In this document: one piece after another, positions 52,265-62,141 of the stretch
How the letters are laid out: each line of letters begins with the position of its first letter
How positions within the stretch are numbered: the stretch's first letter is position 1
Assembly: GCF_003583765.1 (NCBI RefSeq)
Contig: NZ_QXQA01000002.1
Location: 186,001-250,000, forward strand
Reading direction: 5' to 3'
DNA length: 64,000 nucleotides
Source: Paenibacillus nanensis
GTDB taxonomy: Bacteria; Bacillota; Bacilli; Paenibacillales; Paenibacillaceae
Notes under the pieces: model-generated
Seen by the model: only the letters and a program-made list of their open reading frames with translations
What the model was told of the DNA's origin: nothing
Database searches by the model: none
Translations under genes and position numbers: made by a program

Positions 52265-53664
52265 CGACACTAAAAGGACTGGTGTAAGCGGGTCTCAAGC
52301 TATTAGTTACGCCACGCGTTACTAAAAGCTTAGAGTGAGCTGGGCTTGAGCAAATAGTTACGCCATGCGTTACTAAAAGCTTGGAGTGAGCTGGGCTTGA
52401 GCTAATAGTTACGCCACGCGATACAAAAGCTTGGAGTGAGCTGGGATTGAGCTAATTGTTGCGCCACACGTTACTAAAAGCTTGGAGTGAGCTGGGCTTG
52501 AGCTAATAGTTACGCCACACGTTACTAAATGCCAAGAGTGGGCTGGGCTTGAGCTAATAGTTACGCCACACGTTACTAATAGCCTGGAGTGAGCTGGGCT
52601 TGAGCAAATAGTTACGCCACACGTTACTAAAAGTTTGGAATGAGCGGGTTCGAGCTAATAGTTACGCCACGCGTTACTAAAAGCTTGGAGTGAGCGGATC
52701 CCGAGCAAATAGTTACGCCACGCGTTACTAAAAGCTTAAAGTGAGCGGGTTCGAGCTAATAGTTGCGCCACGCGATACAAAAGCTTGGAGTGAGCTGGGA
52801 TTGAGCTAATTGTTGCGCCACACGTTACTAAAGCTTGGAGTGAGCTGGACTTGAGCTAATAGTTACGCCACACGTTACTAAATGCCAAGAATGGGCTGGG
52901 CTTGAGCTAATAGTTACGCCACACGTTACTAATAGCCTGGAGTGAGCTGGTCTTGAGCAAATAGTTACGCCACACGTTACTAAAAGTTTGGAATGAGCGG
53001 GTTCGAGCTAATAGTTACGCCACACGTTACTAAAAGCTTGGAGTGAGCTGGGCTTGAGCTAATAGTTACGCCACACGTTACTAAATGCCAAGAGTGGGCT
53101 GGGCTAATAGTTACGCCACGCGTTACTAAAAGCTTGGAATAAGCGGGTTCGAGCTAATAATTACGCCACGCGTTACTAAAAGCTTAAAGTGAGCGGATCC
53201 CGAGCTAATAGTTACGCCACGCGTTACTAAAAGCTTAAAGTGAGCGGATCCCGAGCAAATAGTTACGCCATGCGTTACTAAAAGCTTGGAGTGAGCTGGG
53301 ATTGAGCTAATAGTTGCGCCACGCGTTACTAAAAGCTTGGAGTGAGCTGGGCTTGAGCTAATAGTTACGCCACGCGATACTAAAGGACTGGTGTGAGCAT
53401 ATCTCGAGCATTAGTTACGCCACGCGTTACTAATAGCCTGGAGTGAGCGGATCCCGAGCAAATAGTTACGCCTCACGTTACTAAATGCCAAGAGTGGGCT
53501 GGGCTTGAGCTAATAGTTACGCCTCACGTTACTAAAAGCTTGGAATAAGCGGGTTCGAGCTAATAGTTACGCCACGCGTGACTAATAGCCTGGAGTGAGC
53601 GGATCCCGAGCAAATAGTTACGCCACGCGATACTAAAAGCTTGGAGTGAGCGGATCTCGAGCCC
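52265..53664. repeat. Tandem array of ~27 copies of a 51 bp noncoding unit
   Basis: A minisatellite filling most of the 1.75 kb between the tautomerase gene and the DUF4309-like gene. The full unit begins TTACGCCACGCGTTACTAA and ends GAGCTAATAG. Most units are 49-51 bases; one is shortened to 45. Within the unit, four short segments vary among a few alternative versions (for example AAAAGCTTGGAGTGAG, AAATGCCAAGAGTGGG, AATAGCCTGGAGTGAG). A block of five units (52409-52661) recurs almost unchanged at 52763-53014. Stops occur in every plus frame; there are no spacers, so it is not CRISPR. The 142 bases before the array hold nothing I can identify. Confidence 0.95.
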
Positions 53665-53879
53665 GGGATGCCTCAGCGCAGCTTGTTTACTGCAAAAAGC
53701 GGCAATTGCCTTTCTCCGTAAGGTGATGTGTCCGGAATAAAAGCAGCCTGTACGCACGCGGTTAGCCCGCTCCATCACTCAGTGACGCAGGATATAATTG
53801 GCACATGCAACTTTTTTAGCCGGGCTTCGTCTATTATGCTGTTACCGCCAAAAAGACGGACATCCAAGGAGGAGACAGC

Positions 53880-54602
53880 ATGAAGCGTTTCAAACTTACG
53901 GCAGGCGCCGTTTTGCTTGCTGCAACCGTTACACTGGGATATGTCGGTGTGTCCGAACATCTCTTCACACCTAAGCCTGCGTCCGCCGCGACTCCCGAAA
54001 CAGGAACAACGCCGGTTCCGACGTCTGATTCGGGATCGAAACCGACGCCTTCACCGATAACCGATCCGGTGCCATCCGCTACCGCTAAGCCAGAGCCTTC
54101 TTCCGGATCGGAATCGGCTTCCCCTACGGCGCCGGCAGCCGTTCATGGAGACGAAGCCAAAGCGTTAGAAACCTTGAACAGCTTCTTTGAGCCTGCATTG
54201 AAAGGCCAATTCCCCGGAGCCGTATCCGGTCTTACTTTAGGCGTCAGCACAAGGCAGGATGTCCAGGAAGTACTTGGGGAGCCGCCAAGTCCGGGCGAGG
54301 ACGCCGAAGCCTTCGACGTCTATCATGCGGAGATGGGCAATCCCGGTTATGCGGTAAGCTACAAGCTGAACCGGCTTCGCGAAATCCGCTATTTCGGCAC
54401 GAATGTAGAGAGGCAGACCAACATCGGCGGCATCACTTTGCAAATGCTTGAGCAGAATTGGGGAAAGCCGGATAAATCCTCCATCATCAAAAACGGCAAG
54501 CTCGAGCAAAACAAGGTCGTCTATATTCGGGGTGACTATGCATTGTCCTTCATCTTCAATGATGATACCGATCTGGATCACATCAATTTAACCGCCAAAT
54601 AA
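53880..54602 (+). CDS. Secreted DUF4309-like (YjgB-type) protein
   Basis: A 240-residue secreted protein. The signal peptide (1-37, ending PASAATPE) is followed by a Pro/Ser/Thr-rich spacer (about 38-92), then a C-terminal domain resembling DUF4309 of B. subtilis YjgB: LTLGVSTRQDVQEVLGEPPS, NPGYAVSYKLNRLREIRYFG, VERQTNIGGITLQMLEQNWG. The role is unknown; members are secreted or wall-associated. GGAGGA lies 7 bases before the ATG. It stands alone downstream of the 51 bp array. Confidence 0.8.
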   Translation: MKRFKLTAGAVLLAATVTLGYVGVSEHLFTPKPASAATPETGTTPVPTSDSGSKPTPSPITDPVPSATAKPEPSSGSESASPTAPAAVHGDEAKALETLNSFFEPALKGQFPGAVSGLTLGVSTRQDVQEVLGEPPSPGEDAEAFDVYHAEMGNPGYAVSYKLNRLREIRYFGTNVERQTNIGGITLQMLEQNWGKPDKSSIIKNGKLEQNKVVYIRGDYALSFIFNDDTDLDHINLTAK

Positions 54603-54678
54603 TCAGATTACCTGCCTGCCGGCAGACACCGTAACAGGCAAATGCGGCACGCCACAGGCGTATTCCTACCAAACTACC

Positions 54679-54709
54679 AAAAAGGGACAGTCATGACGAC
54701 TGTCCCTTT
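54679..54709. terminator. Bidirectional terminator closing the galactosidase cluster
   Basis: AAAGGGACAGTC/GACTGTCCCTTT, 12 bp with a 5-base loop. The minus strand has a T-run of five, ending the cluster that runs leftward; the plus strand serves the DUF4309-like gene. Confidence 0.88.
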
Positions 54710-54781
54710 CTACGCTATTCATTGACGTTAGCTCGGCGAACCGTCATCGGTTTCCATCCCTCGCCGGCTCGTTCCCGCGCT

Positions 54782-55822
54782 TTATCCCGCCCATTGTTCT
54801 CCGTCATCCGTCTGATCGTAAGAATGCGGAACCGAAGCCTCCGCTATATCGCGATAGGCCCAATGCGTAACTTCGACATCCTTCCACGGGGAGAATGCCA
54901 TGCCTTCCAGCGGCCCTCTGCCTAGCACGCGGTTGATGACGGTCACCGCTTCGGCCCGTGTCAGCGGCTGCTCCGGCCTGAAGGTTCCGTCCTCATAGCC
55001 GCGCATAATACCTGCGCCTTGAACGGCTAGAATAGCGTCCTCGGCCCATCCGCCGGAAACATCGGCAAAGCCCGCTCCAGAGGCCGGCGAAGCATCAAGC
55101 AGCAGCGCAGCCAGCTTTGCCATTTCAGCGCGAGTGATGTTGCGGTCCGGTTTGAAGGATCCGTCCGGATACCCCTGCATCAACCCCGTACTCGTCGCAG
55201 ACGATATCGCGTCTTTCGCCCAGCTTCCCGCATTTACGTCAGAGTAGCTCTTATCCGCGGACACCGCTTCCTTCGCCGTCACCCTGGACAAAATGGCCGC
55301 CATCTCAGCGCGGGTAATCGTTCGGTCCGGTCTGAAGGTCCGGTCTCCATAGCCATTCATGTAGGCCTCATGCTCATAGGTTTCCCCGAGACCCGGCACT
55401 TGAACGAGCGCGAACAGGCTGAAGCCGTCGACGACAAATTGCAAACCACGGTCTCCTTGGCTGTTGTAAGGAACAAGAACGCCTTTCAGCAGCTGCTTTG
55501 TGCCGTCGCTATGCTCGATATAGACACCTATATCGCTCAGCTCCGCTTCCGAGAACTCCCGTCCCGCCAGCGGCAATACGACATTTACGTCTCGTCCTTG
55601 CATGCTCGATTCGATCGACATCGGTCTCCCCAGCACGTGAAGCTCTTGACCGCCGGATACAACCGTTACGACCGATTGTTGGCTGGCGCGGTTCCCGATT
55701 CCCTTCGCCTCGCTGTCATCCTTCAAGGGAACGAGCCGGAAAAATAGATCTTGGTCGAAGCCCCTCAGCGATTCGCTGGGAACAAAAAGCTTCGCATGCC
55801 CCGTCGTGATGCCGAGACTCAC
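54782..55822 (-). pseudogene. SLH anchor fragment, frameshifted 3' part of the GH27 gene
   Basis: A 346-residue frame with three SLH repeats at about residues 150-330 (DRTFRPDRTITRAEMAAILS; DGSFKPDRNITRAEMAKLA; DGTFRPEQPLTRAEAVTVIN). SLH domains bind secondary wall polymers. The first 140 residues (AKLFVPSESLRGFDQDLFFR and on) are the second half of a beta-rich domain commonly found just before SLH repeats. The frame has no signal peptide and no ribosome site except bases inside the upstream gene. Its GTG overlaps the TGA of the GH27 frame. A one-base deletion would split one gene of about 1850 codons. A coupled, separate protein is the alternative, but it could not be exported alone. Confidence 0.85.
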
Positions 55823-58800
55823 TCCAGCGCAAGGCGCCCGGCTGCTTCTACCGGTACCGTAATCTTCGTCTCGGCGACTTCATCCTCCGTATCAGGTATG
55901 ACGATGGTTGCCGATCCGAATCCGGATTTGGCCGCCTCCGCTACCTTACGCGCATCTTCTGGAGTCAACACAACTTCGTCCAGCTTCGTTCCGTCCGATT
56001 TCGTCGTTCTCGTAATGACGACATGGGCCAAAATACCGCCTTTGCCATCCCCAGCTTCCACGTTCCCCGTCAGCGTCTCCGTCATCGGAGCATTTGGCGG
56101 TCCCTGCACGCCCGAATCCGGAGTAGGCGTCGGCGCGCCGGAATGAACGCTAAACGCCACACCGTCAACCAGCATTGCGGCTCCTGACTTTTTGACAGCC
56201 TTAAAGGTATGTTCGCCGCCGGCCAGGCCCGAAACGCTATATACCGGTTGGCCCGTCAACCGGCTCGCGTGATGCGCGTTCACTGTTTCTCGCAAAACGC
56301 CGTCTACGTAAATATCGATTTCACCCTGCTCCGGCCCTTTAGGCGCCCTGAACGACAGGCCCGTGCCCGTGAACGTATAGGTGACGGAATCGCCATTCGT
56401 CTCCGTATAATGGATGTCATCGTAATGATCGCCCTTGAAGGAGAACGCCAGAGCCGCCTGCCCGTTCGGCAGCTTCGCCAAATATTCCTTCTTGATCGTT
56501 ACTGAGTCGCCGTCAAGCGTATAATCGGTTCCCCGCGCCAAAACGGCTTCGCCGTTCATAATACCAATAAGATTGCTGCCGTCGACGGCGAGCGTCGTCG
56601 TCACGTCGGAGGCCGCCGCTTTATCGACTTCTGCCGTGTCCGGTCCGAGCAGATCCGGCACCTTCACTTTGAATTGATCCAGCAGCATGTAGAAGCCCGA
56701 TTTCTTGACTGCTTTGATCGTGTGCGTGCCATTTTCCAGACCGTCAATGCTGTATACCGCCTGAAGCGCTTGTTTGGTGTCGTTATAGGTGCTGATCGTC
56801 TGCTTGAACTCGCCGTCGATATAGATATCCATATCGCCTTGCGACGGGTCCTTTTCCGTAATCAGCTCGATTCCCGTGCCTTGGAACGTAAACTCGAAGA
56901 AATCGTTGTCTTTTTCGGTAAAATGCACATCGTCCTTGAAATCGCCAAGTCCCCTGTTCCGGTTATGCTGCCAAGAACCCTTGTACAAAATCCCCGTTTC
57001 GTCATCATTAATGTCGATATAGCGGCCCCGCAGCGTATCGCTAACGGTCACGGCAAGCGTCTGCGCTGCACCTTCGCTGAAGCTTAATGTGAGATTAGCC
57101 ATACCTGTCGGCTGTTTCGCAAGATACTCCTTTTTGATCGCCAACTGGTTGCCGGCTAGCTCATAATCCGTACCTTCCTGCAGGGCAGCGGCGCCATTCA
57201 TCACGCCGACTAAGTTGTTTCCATTGAACGTAATCGTCGTCGTCACATTCGTCTGCATATCCGCCTTTTTATCGAAGCTTCTTGTTGACGGCGAAATCGA
57301 GCTGTTCTTCGGCGTCGAATCGCTTATGGTAATGGACAGCGTCTGCGCTTCGCCGCGATCGAAGGTGAAGGTCAGGTTCGTCACGCCTACCGGCCGACTT
57401 GCCAAATATTCCTTTTTAATCGTAACTTGCTGTCCCGTTACAGCGTAGTCGACATCAGGCTGCAGCGCAGATTCGCCATTTAGGATACTGACCAGCGCGT
57501 TGCCCTCAAGCTCCATCGTCGTCGTTACATCCGCCTGAACATCCGCCTTCTTGTCAAATTCGCCAATGGCCGGGCTAATCGAGCTGTTAGCCGCCAGCGA
57601 GTCGCGCACGGCGATCGTCAGCGTCTGCGTCGCGCCGCCGTCGAAGATAAGGAGCAGCTTCGTCAGGCCGACCGGTCTGGTGCCGAGAAACTCCTTCCTA
57701 ATCGTAATTGTCCCCTCCGCCGCCGTATAATCAGCGCCCTCCGCGAGATCCGCCGCGCCAAGCTTGATGCCCGCCAAGCCTCTGTCCGTCGCCTCGGTTA
57801 TGGCAACATCCGCCTGCTGCCCGGCCGCTTTGTCGAACCCGGCTTCGGTTCTGCTGATCAAGTCAGGCGTAATTACTCTCAGCTTGTCGAGCAGCATAAA
57901 AATGCCAGACTTTTTAACGGCCTTCAGCGTATGTTCGCTATCCGGCAGTCCGGTAATCGCAAATACCGGCTTTTGCGCCTGACGGCCCAAATTATACGTG
58001 CTGACCGTCTGCTTGAATTCGCCGTCAACGTAGAAATCGATATCGCCCTGCGAAGGGTCCAATTCCGTTATATATTCGATGCCGGTTCCCGTGAACGTAT
58101 ATTCCAAATAGTCCTGCTCGTTCTTCTCCGCAAAATGGACATCATCCATATAATCGCCAAGTCCCCGATTCGAATTGCGGTTCCAGAAGCCGGTATACCG
58201 GATGCTCGGATCGTCATTGTTGAGAGAAATCGAGCCGCCTGCCGACGTGTCCCTCACGACTAACGCGACCTTCTGCTGCGAACCGCCGTCGAAATCAAAA
58301 GCCAACCGGTAGGTTCCGGCGGTCAAAGCCGCCAACTTATCCTTGCTTAGCACAATCTGCGTATCCGACGCCGTATAGTCCGCTCCCTCTGCAAGAGCGG
58401 CTCCGTTCCGCGTCACGCCTGTTAACGTATTGCCGTTCCTCGACAGCGTCAGCGCCACATCGGATTGCGCGGCAAGATCAAAGCTGACCGCGCCGGGAGT
58501 AACGCTGCTGTCTCTTACCGTCGTATCGCTTATCGTTACGGTCAGACTTTTCGCGGAACCGCCGCTGAACGTAAACGTCAAGCTGGTCGTGCTAACCGGT
58601 CTGGAAGCGAGATATTCCTTCTTTATCGTGACGAGGCTGCCGTCGACCGTATAATCCGCGCCTTCTTGCAGCGTATACCCGCCGTTCGTGATGGCGCTGA
58701 GCGAATTGCCGTTCCATGCCAGCGTTGTCTGGACATCACTCTGCGCGGATTCCTTCTTGTCGAAGCTTACGGCAGTCGGGCTGATCGTGCTGTCCGCCGC

Positions 58801-60342
58801 TTCGGAATCGCTTACGTTAATGACCAGATTTTGCTCGTCGGCCTTCATTTCCTTGCCGCCGTTCCGGATCCATTCTCCGTTATACCGCATGCCTGTATCA
58901 TCGTCGTTGACTCGGATTGTGCCGTTTTGAGCCTTTACCTTCAGCAGACGCGAAGCATGCGGGGGCAAGTCGACGGAGCTGAAGCCTGTTTCGAATCGTC
59001 CAAGCTCTTCATGGCTCCACAGATCGCGAACCGAGGCGGAACCATTCAGCCCGATATCGCTCCAATTCACGGTAACGGTAGCAGGCGAATCCGCCAAATT
59101 GAACAAGCCGACGGTAAAGGTTCCGTCTCCGTTGTTCGAGTACCATACCTGCTGCGGCGTTGCGGTCGATACCGGGCGTCCCGGACGTCCGGCCTGATTC
59201 ACCGCGATAACCACTTCGTTGGTAAGGAGCTCCAGGCCGTAATCGTCCAGCCGCGTCATATCGTTGCCGATATAGAGCTGGGCCGACGACAAACTCCAGA
59301 AGGTCATGGCCGTCCTGCGTTCATCCGGCGTGATGCCGTCCATCGCTCCGTTGCCGACGTTCAGCGAATCGAAGTCGTTCCAGCCGCCGGGACCCGCGTG
59401 ACGCCAAAATTTCTCCGCGATCGGGAACAGCCGCGCGATGCTCGACCATGTCGTTAATCCGCCGTCTCCGCAATAACATTCAATATCCCAGTCGACGCGC
59501 CAGCCGTTCGAATACTTTTTCCAGTGGTCAATATAGTTGATGTCGACCGCCCATGACAGCTCGAGCCAAATATCGTGCGGCTCAAGCGCCTGATACCAAG
59601 CTTTGACGTCATCACGCGCATCGAGCGAGAGATCGTAGATTCCGGATCCTGGCGTCACGCTGTCGAACTTCAGGAAATCGACGCCCCATTCCGCATATAA
59701 GTCCGCGATGGAGTTAATGTACTTCTGGGCGCAGTCGTTCGAGAAGTCGATTTTGTAGCCGAAGCCCCAATAATCGGACCCTCGAGTCGGGTCGCCGATA
59801 TCCTTCATCGAGCAGCCCGGCGCGTTATAGATCGGCAAATCCTGCTCGTACGCCTCCGGCGACAGGCCGGGAATGCCGTACAGTCCGAACTTCTGACCGT
59901 TGGCATGCACATAATCGATCACGTCTTGCAGCCCGTCCGGGAACAAGGTTGTGCTTGGAATCGGCCGGCCATACCCGTCCATCCCCCCATTCCAGCCCGC
60001 ATCCACGTTAATGTACTCATAGCCGTAAGGCTGCAGCTTCTCCTTCATCGCGTCGGATTGCGCTTTGATCTGCTCTGCGGTTATCCATTGTCCGTGATCG
60101 TACACTTGCATGCTGTAGCTGCTCCAGCCCATATAGGGCTTGGCCGCAATTTCTTTCGAAGCGGCTTCCACGGTCGCCGACTCGCCGGCGCCGGGTATAA
60201 TAAAACCGAGCTGCGCCGCTAAAACGGCTACCGCCAAAACGGCGGCTCTTGCCTTCCTCATCCAGCTGAACCGTACGCTCTTCTGCTTCCCTTTCGTTCC
60301 AGTCATCGTTTTCCGCCTTTCGTCGTTATTGTGGTTTAACAA
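55819..60342 (-). CDS. Giant secreted GH27 alpha-galactosidase with six X2 modules (3' end frameshifted)
   Basis: A 1507-residue exported enzyme. A signal peptide (about 25-61) precedes the GH27 barrel (65-385) with nucleophile Asp227 in VDFLKFDSVTPG and acid/base Asp286 in WRVDWDIEC. A beta-sandwich (390-470) follows. Then come CBM_X2 modules near 514, 607, 830, 920, 1012 and 1230, identified by FDKK, NG.L..I and TIKKEYL motifs. Three galactose-binding-like modules (near 700, 1105 and 1310; DPSQGDIDFYVDGEFKQT, VKKSGFYMLLD) are interleaved. A Pro/Thr linker (near 1410) leads into the broken C-terminal domain. The TTG start has GGAGGGGG 7 bases upstream; an ATG 12 codons later has a weaker site. 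Confidence 0.88.
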   Translation of the reverse strand: MLNHNNDERRKTMTGTKGKQKSVRFSWMRKARAAVLAVAVLAAQLGFIIPGAGESATVEAASKEIAAKPYMGWSSYSMQVYDHGQWITAEQIKAQSDAMKEKLQPYGYEYINVDAGWNGGMDGYGRPIPSTTLFPDGLQDVIDYVHANGQKFGLYGIPGLSPEAYEQDLPIYNAPGCSMKDIGDPTRGSDYWGFGYKIDFSNDCAQKYINSIADLYAEWGVDFLKFDSVTPGSGIYDLSLDARDDVKAWYQALEPHDIWLELSWAVDINYIDHWKKYSNGWRVDWDIECYCGDGGLTTWSSIARLFPIAEKFWRHAGPGGWNDFDSLNVGNGAMDGITPDERRTAMTFWSLSSAQLYIGNDMTRLDDYGLELLTNEVVIAVNQAGRPGRPVSTATPQQVWYSNNGDGTFTVGLFNLADSPATVTVNWSDIGLNGSASVRDLWSHEELGRFETGFSSVDLPPHASRLLKVKAQNGTIRVNDDDTGMRYNGEWIRNGGKEMKADEQNLVINVSDSEAADSTISPTAVSFDKKESAQSDVQTTLAWNGNSLSAITNGGYTLQEGADYTVDGSLVTIKKEYLASRPVSTTSLTFTFSGGSAKSLTVTISDTTVRDSSVTPGAVSFDLAAQSDVALTLSRNGNTLTGVTRNGAALAEGADYTASDTQIVLSKDKLAALTAGTYRLAFDFDGGSQQKVALVVRDTSAGGSISLNNDDPSIRYTGFWNRNSNRGLGDYMDDVHFAEKNEQDYLEYTFTGTGIEYITELDPSQGDIDFYVDGEFKQTVSTYNLGRQAQKPVFAITGLPDSEHTLKAVKKSGIFMLLDKLRVITPDLISRTEAGFDKAAGQQADVAITEATDRGLAGIKLGAADLAEGADYTAAEGTITIRKEFLGTRPVGLTKLLLIFDGGATQTLTIAVRDSLAANSSISPAIGEFDKKADVQADVTTTMELEGNALVSILNGESALQPDVDYAVTGQQVTIKKEYLASRPVGVTNLTFTFDRGEAQTLSITISDSTPKNSSISPSTRSFDKKADMQTNVTTTITFNGNNLVGVMNGAAALQEGTDYELAGNQLAIKKEYLAKQPTGMANLTLSFSEGAAQTLAVTVSDTLRGRYIDINDDETGILYKGSWQHNRNRGLGDFKDDVHFTEKDNDFFEFTFQGTGIELITEKDPSQGDMDIYIDGEFKQTISTYNDTKQALQAVYSIDGLENGTHTIKAVKKSGFYMLLDQFKVKVPDLLGPDTAEVDKAAASDVTTTLAVDGSNLIGIMNGEAVLARGTDYTLDGDSVTIKKEYLAKLPNGQAALAFSFKGDHYDDIHYTETNGDSVTYTFTGTGLSFRAPKGPEQGEIDIYVDGVLRETVNAHHASRLTGQPVYSVSGLAGGEHTFKAVKKSGAAMLVDGVAFSVHSGAPTPTPDSGVQGPPNAPMTETLTGNVEAGDGKGGILAHVVITRTTKSDGTKLDEVVLTPEDARKVAEAAKSGFGSATIVIPDTEDEVAETKITVPVEAAGRLALE

Positions 60343-60367
60343 CAGGGCTCCCCCTCCGCTATTCCCT

Positions 60368-62065
60368 TCACCCTTGTGCCGATTGCCAAGTATAACGATT
60401 GTTAACGATCGATACCTTGTCGCAAGCGGCCAGCCGAATGACCGCCCCGGCTTCGCCGCCTCTATCCGCGCCTACGATCAGGTTGTTGGCAAAAATCAAA
60501 CCTTCCGAGCAGCCGGCTTCCAATAATGGAGCGTTACACATGTCGAACCGGTTGCCTTCGATCGTGATGCCGGAATGCACATACAGTCCCTCTTCCGCCG
60601 TCGCAATCTCGGGTGAGATGGAGATGACGGCTGCATCCTCATGCCCGCATTCGAGGAACGAATTGCCCCGAATGGTCAAATCCGTCACGATGCCGGACTC
60701 GAACCAGCTGCTGGCGTCGCATGCGACCAGTACGGCGGACATGGTCATCCGTTCAAAAAAATTACCTTCGATAAGCGCTCTTCTGCGCGTCGTCACCAGT
60801 ATCCCGCGAGTCGGAATACGAGCCATCCGGTTGCCCACGATTTCAACCTCCGGCGTCCAAGTTACATTCTCGATAACATCGCCGGCGCGCAGTTGCTTCG
60901 GCGGTCGCCGGTCGAGCTTGATCCGCATCACGCGCGGTTCGACGAGCTCCGCCTCCTCCACGACGGCTTCTCCATACGAAATCAGCGACTCGGAACGAAC
61001 GAATGCGATGACGTCCCCGGCGAAAAACGCGGGAAAGCCGTACGTTTGCGGATGCATGAACCGGAGAATCAGCTCATCCTCGGAAGGCTGTTCCGCAACG
61101 CGCAGATATGTACCGTGAACGTTAATGACGTCGTCGTGGGCGCCGGCAAACCGGCTGTTCGCTACCCGGATTAATCCCCGGCAGCCAGACGCGTGAATGC
61201 AATCGGCGAAAGCGGCGGCGGTGCGTCCCGTATCCGCGCGGGGAGCCAGCTCCATTCGTTCGAAGGTCACATCCTCGCTGAATTGGCAGACCAATCCGAG
61301 TCCGTGCATGAAATGTACGCCGAAATCGCGCCATGCCACCTTGCGGCTTCCTACAATAAGCGCGCCGACTTGATCCCGAATGCCGTCCCTGGCTTGGAAG
61401 ACGCGCCCGACCGCCGTCTGCGGCAGCCAGCCTTCGGCATAGATCAACCGCAGCCTGCCCGGCTCCCTCTCCTCGATTCGCGCGGCGGCCATGACGATAT
61501 TGCCGATTCGCCATGTTGTATTGGTCAGTGGATCGTACTCCTGCATCGGACCGTCCCGGAAGCGCCAGCCTTCTCCTACCCAGGTCAATGCTCCGTTTTC
61601 GAGCTCGTAACGGCTGTCCTTATGGACAACGGCGTCAATGAAATTCTCGCCTATTCGTTCAACGGTCATCTCTGTCACGGTCGGCCGCTCGTAATCAAGC
61701 CGAAGATTTCGGATGCTGACGTCTTCGCAGCCGTCCACAACGATCATCGTTTGCTTGCCATGGAACACAAACAACGAACCGTTGCCGTCGAGCGTGACGT
61801 TTCTTAAACCTTGCAGACGAATACCGATTGTCTTGGTCGCGTCGGGATTTTCGACTTCGCTGGCTGTGTTGGAGACCGGATAGCAGGCTTTTGCGGCATG
61901 CTCTGGATACAAATCGTATCTTCCAGGATCGCAAGTAAAAACGACAGGACCTCCGATCCTTGCCATTTCACCAATCGCCATACGAATCGCTACCGCCGCG
62001 TCCTCTCCCGAATCCGGTTTGATCCCGAAGTCGTTCAGTCGAATGACTGCATGCGTTCCATTCAT
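60368..62065 (-). CDS. GH110-like alpha-galactosidase, beta-helix, no signal peptide
   Basis: A 565-residue right-handed parallel beta-helix enzyme of the GH110 type, whose characterised members are inverting alpha-1,3-galactosidases (blood group B and linear B antigens). Recognisable segments: FGIKPDSGEDAAVAIR, RYDLYPEHAAK, NGSLFVFHGKQTMIVVDG, ENVT and ISIRNLRLDYERPTVTEM, and many beta-helix coils with ANSRFAGAHDDVINVHG. No signal peptide is visible, so it is likely cytoplasmic. GAGGTG lies 6 bases before the ATG. It lies between a binding protein gene and the GH27 gene with short gaps, suggesting one operon. Confidence 0.82.
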   Translation of the reverse strand: MNGTHAVIRLNDFGIKPDSGEDAAVAIRMAIGEMARIGGPVVFTCDPGRYDLYPEHAAKACYPVSNTASEVENPDATKTIGIRLQGLRNVTLDGNGSLFVFHGKQTMIVVDGCEDVSIRNLRLDYERPTVTEMTVERIGENFIDAVVHKDSRYELENGALTWVGEGWRFRDGPMQEYDPLTNTTWRIGNIVMAAARIEEREPGRLRLIYAEGWLPQTAVGRVFQARDGIRDQVGALIVGSRKVAWRDFGVHFMHGLGLVCQFSEDVTFERMELAPRADTGRTAAAFADCIHASGCRGLIRVANSRFAGAHDDVINVHGTYLRVAEQPSEDELILRFMHPQTYGFPAFFAGDVIAFVRSESLISYGEAVVEEAELVEPRVMRIKLDRRPPKQLRAGDVIENVTWTPEVEIVGNRMARIPTRGILVTTRRRALIEGNFFERMTMSAVLVACDASSWFESGIVTDLTIRGNSFLECGHEDAAVISISPEIATAEEGLYVHSGITIEGNRFDMCNAPLLEAGCSEGLIFANNLIVGADRGGEAGAVIRLAACDKVSIVNNRYTWQSAQG

Positions 62066-62098
62066 GTCTTGCACCTCGCCTTTTATTCGAGGGAGGAA

Positions 62099-62126
62099 GT
62101 CGGACACCTCATCGGAGGCATCCGAC
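62099..62126. other. Intercistronic hairpin between binding-protein and GH110 genes
   Basis: GTCGGA and CCTC arms pair with GAGG and TCCGAC with two internal mismatches and a short loop, without a T-run on either strand. It may stabilise the upstream message or set relative expression rather than end transcription. Confidence 0.5.
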
Positions 62127-62141
62127 TTCGCGCTTCTCCTC

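Noticed and set aside
52265..53664. CRISPR array
   Set aside because: Units follow each other directly with no unique spacers, the period is 51 bp and no cas genes are near.
52265..53664. Coding tandem repeat (51 bp equals 17 codons; one minus-strand frame is open over typical units)
   Set aside because: Units of 45, 49 and 50 bases break the frame repeatedly, start codons and ribosome sites are lacking, and the plus frames have stops in every unit.
55819..55822. Programmed -1 frameshift joining GH27 and SLH frames
   Set aside because: No slippery X XXY YYZ heptamer or following hairpin is apparent; a base deletion explains the split more simply.
58465..59457. 330-codon plus-strand frame
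   Set aside because: Antisense shadow of the GH27 gene; no ribosome site, Arg-rich unnatural composition.
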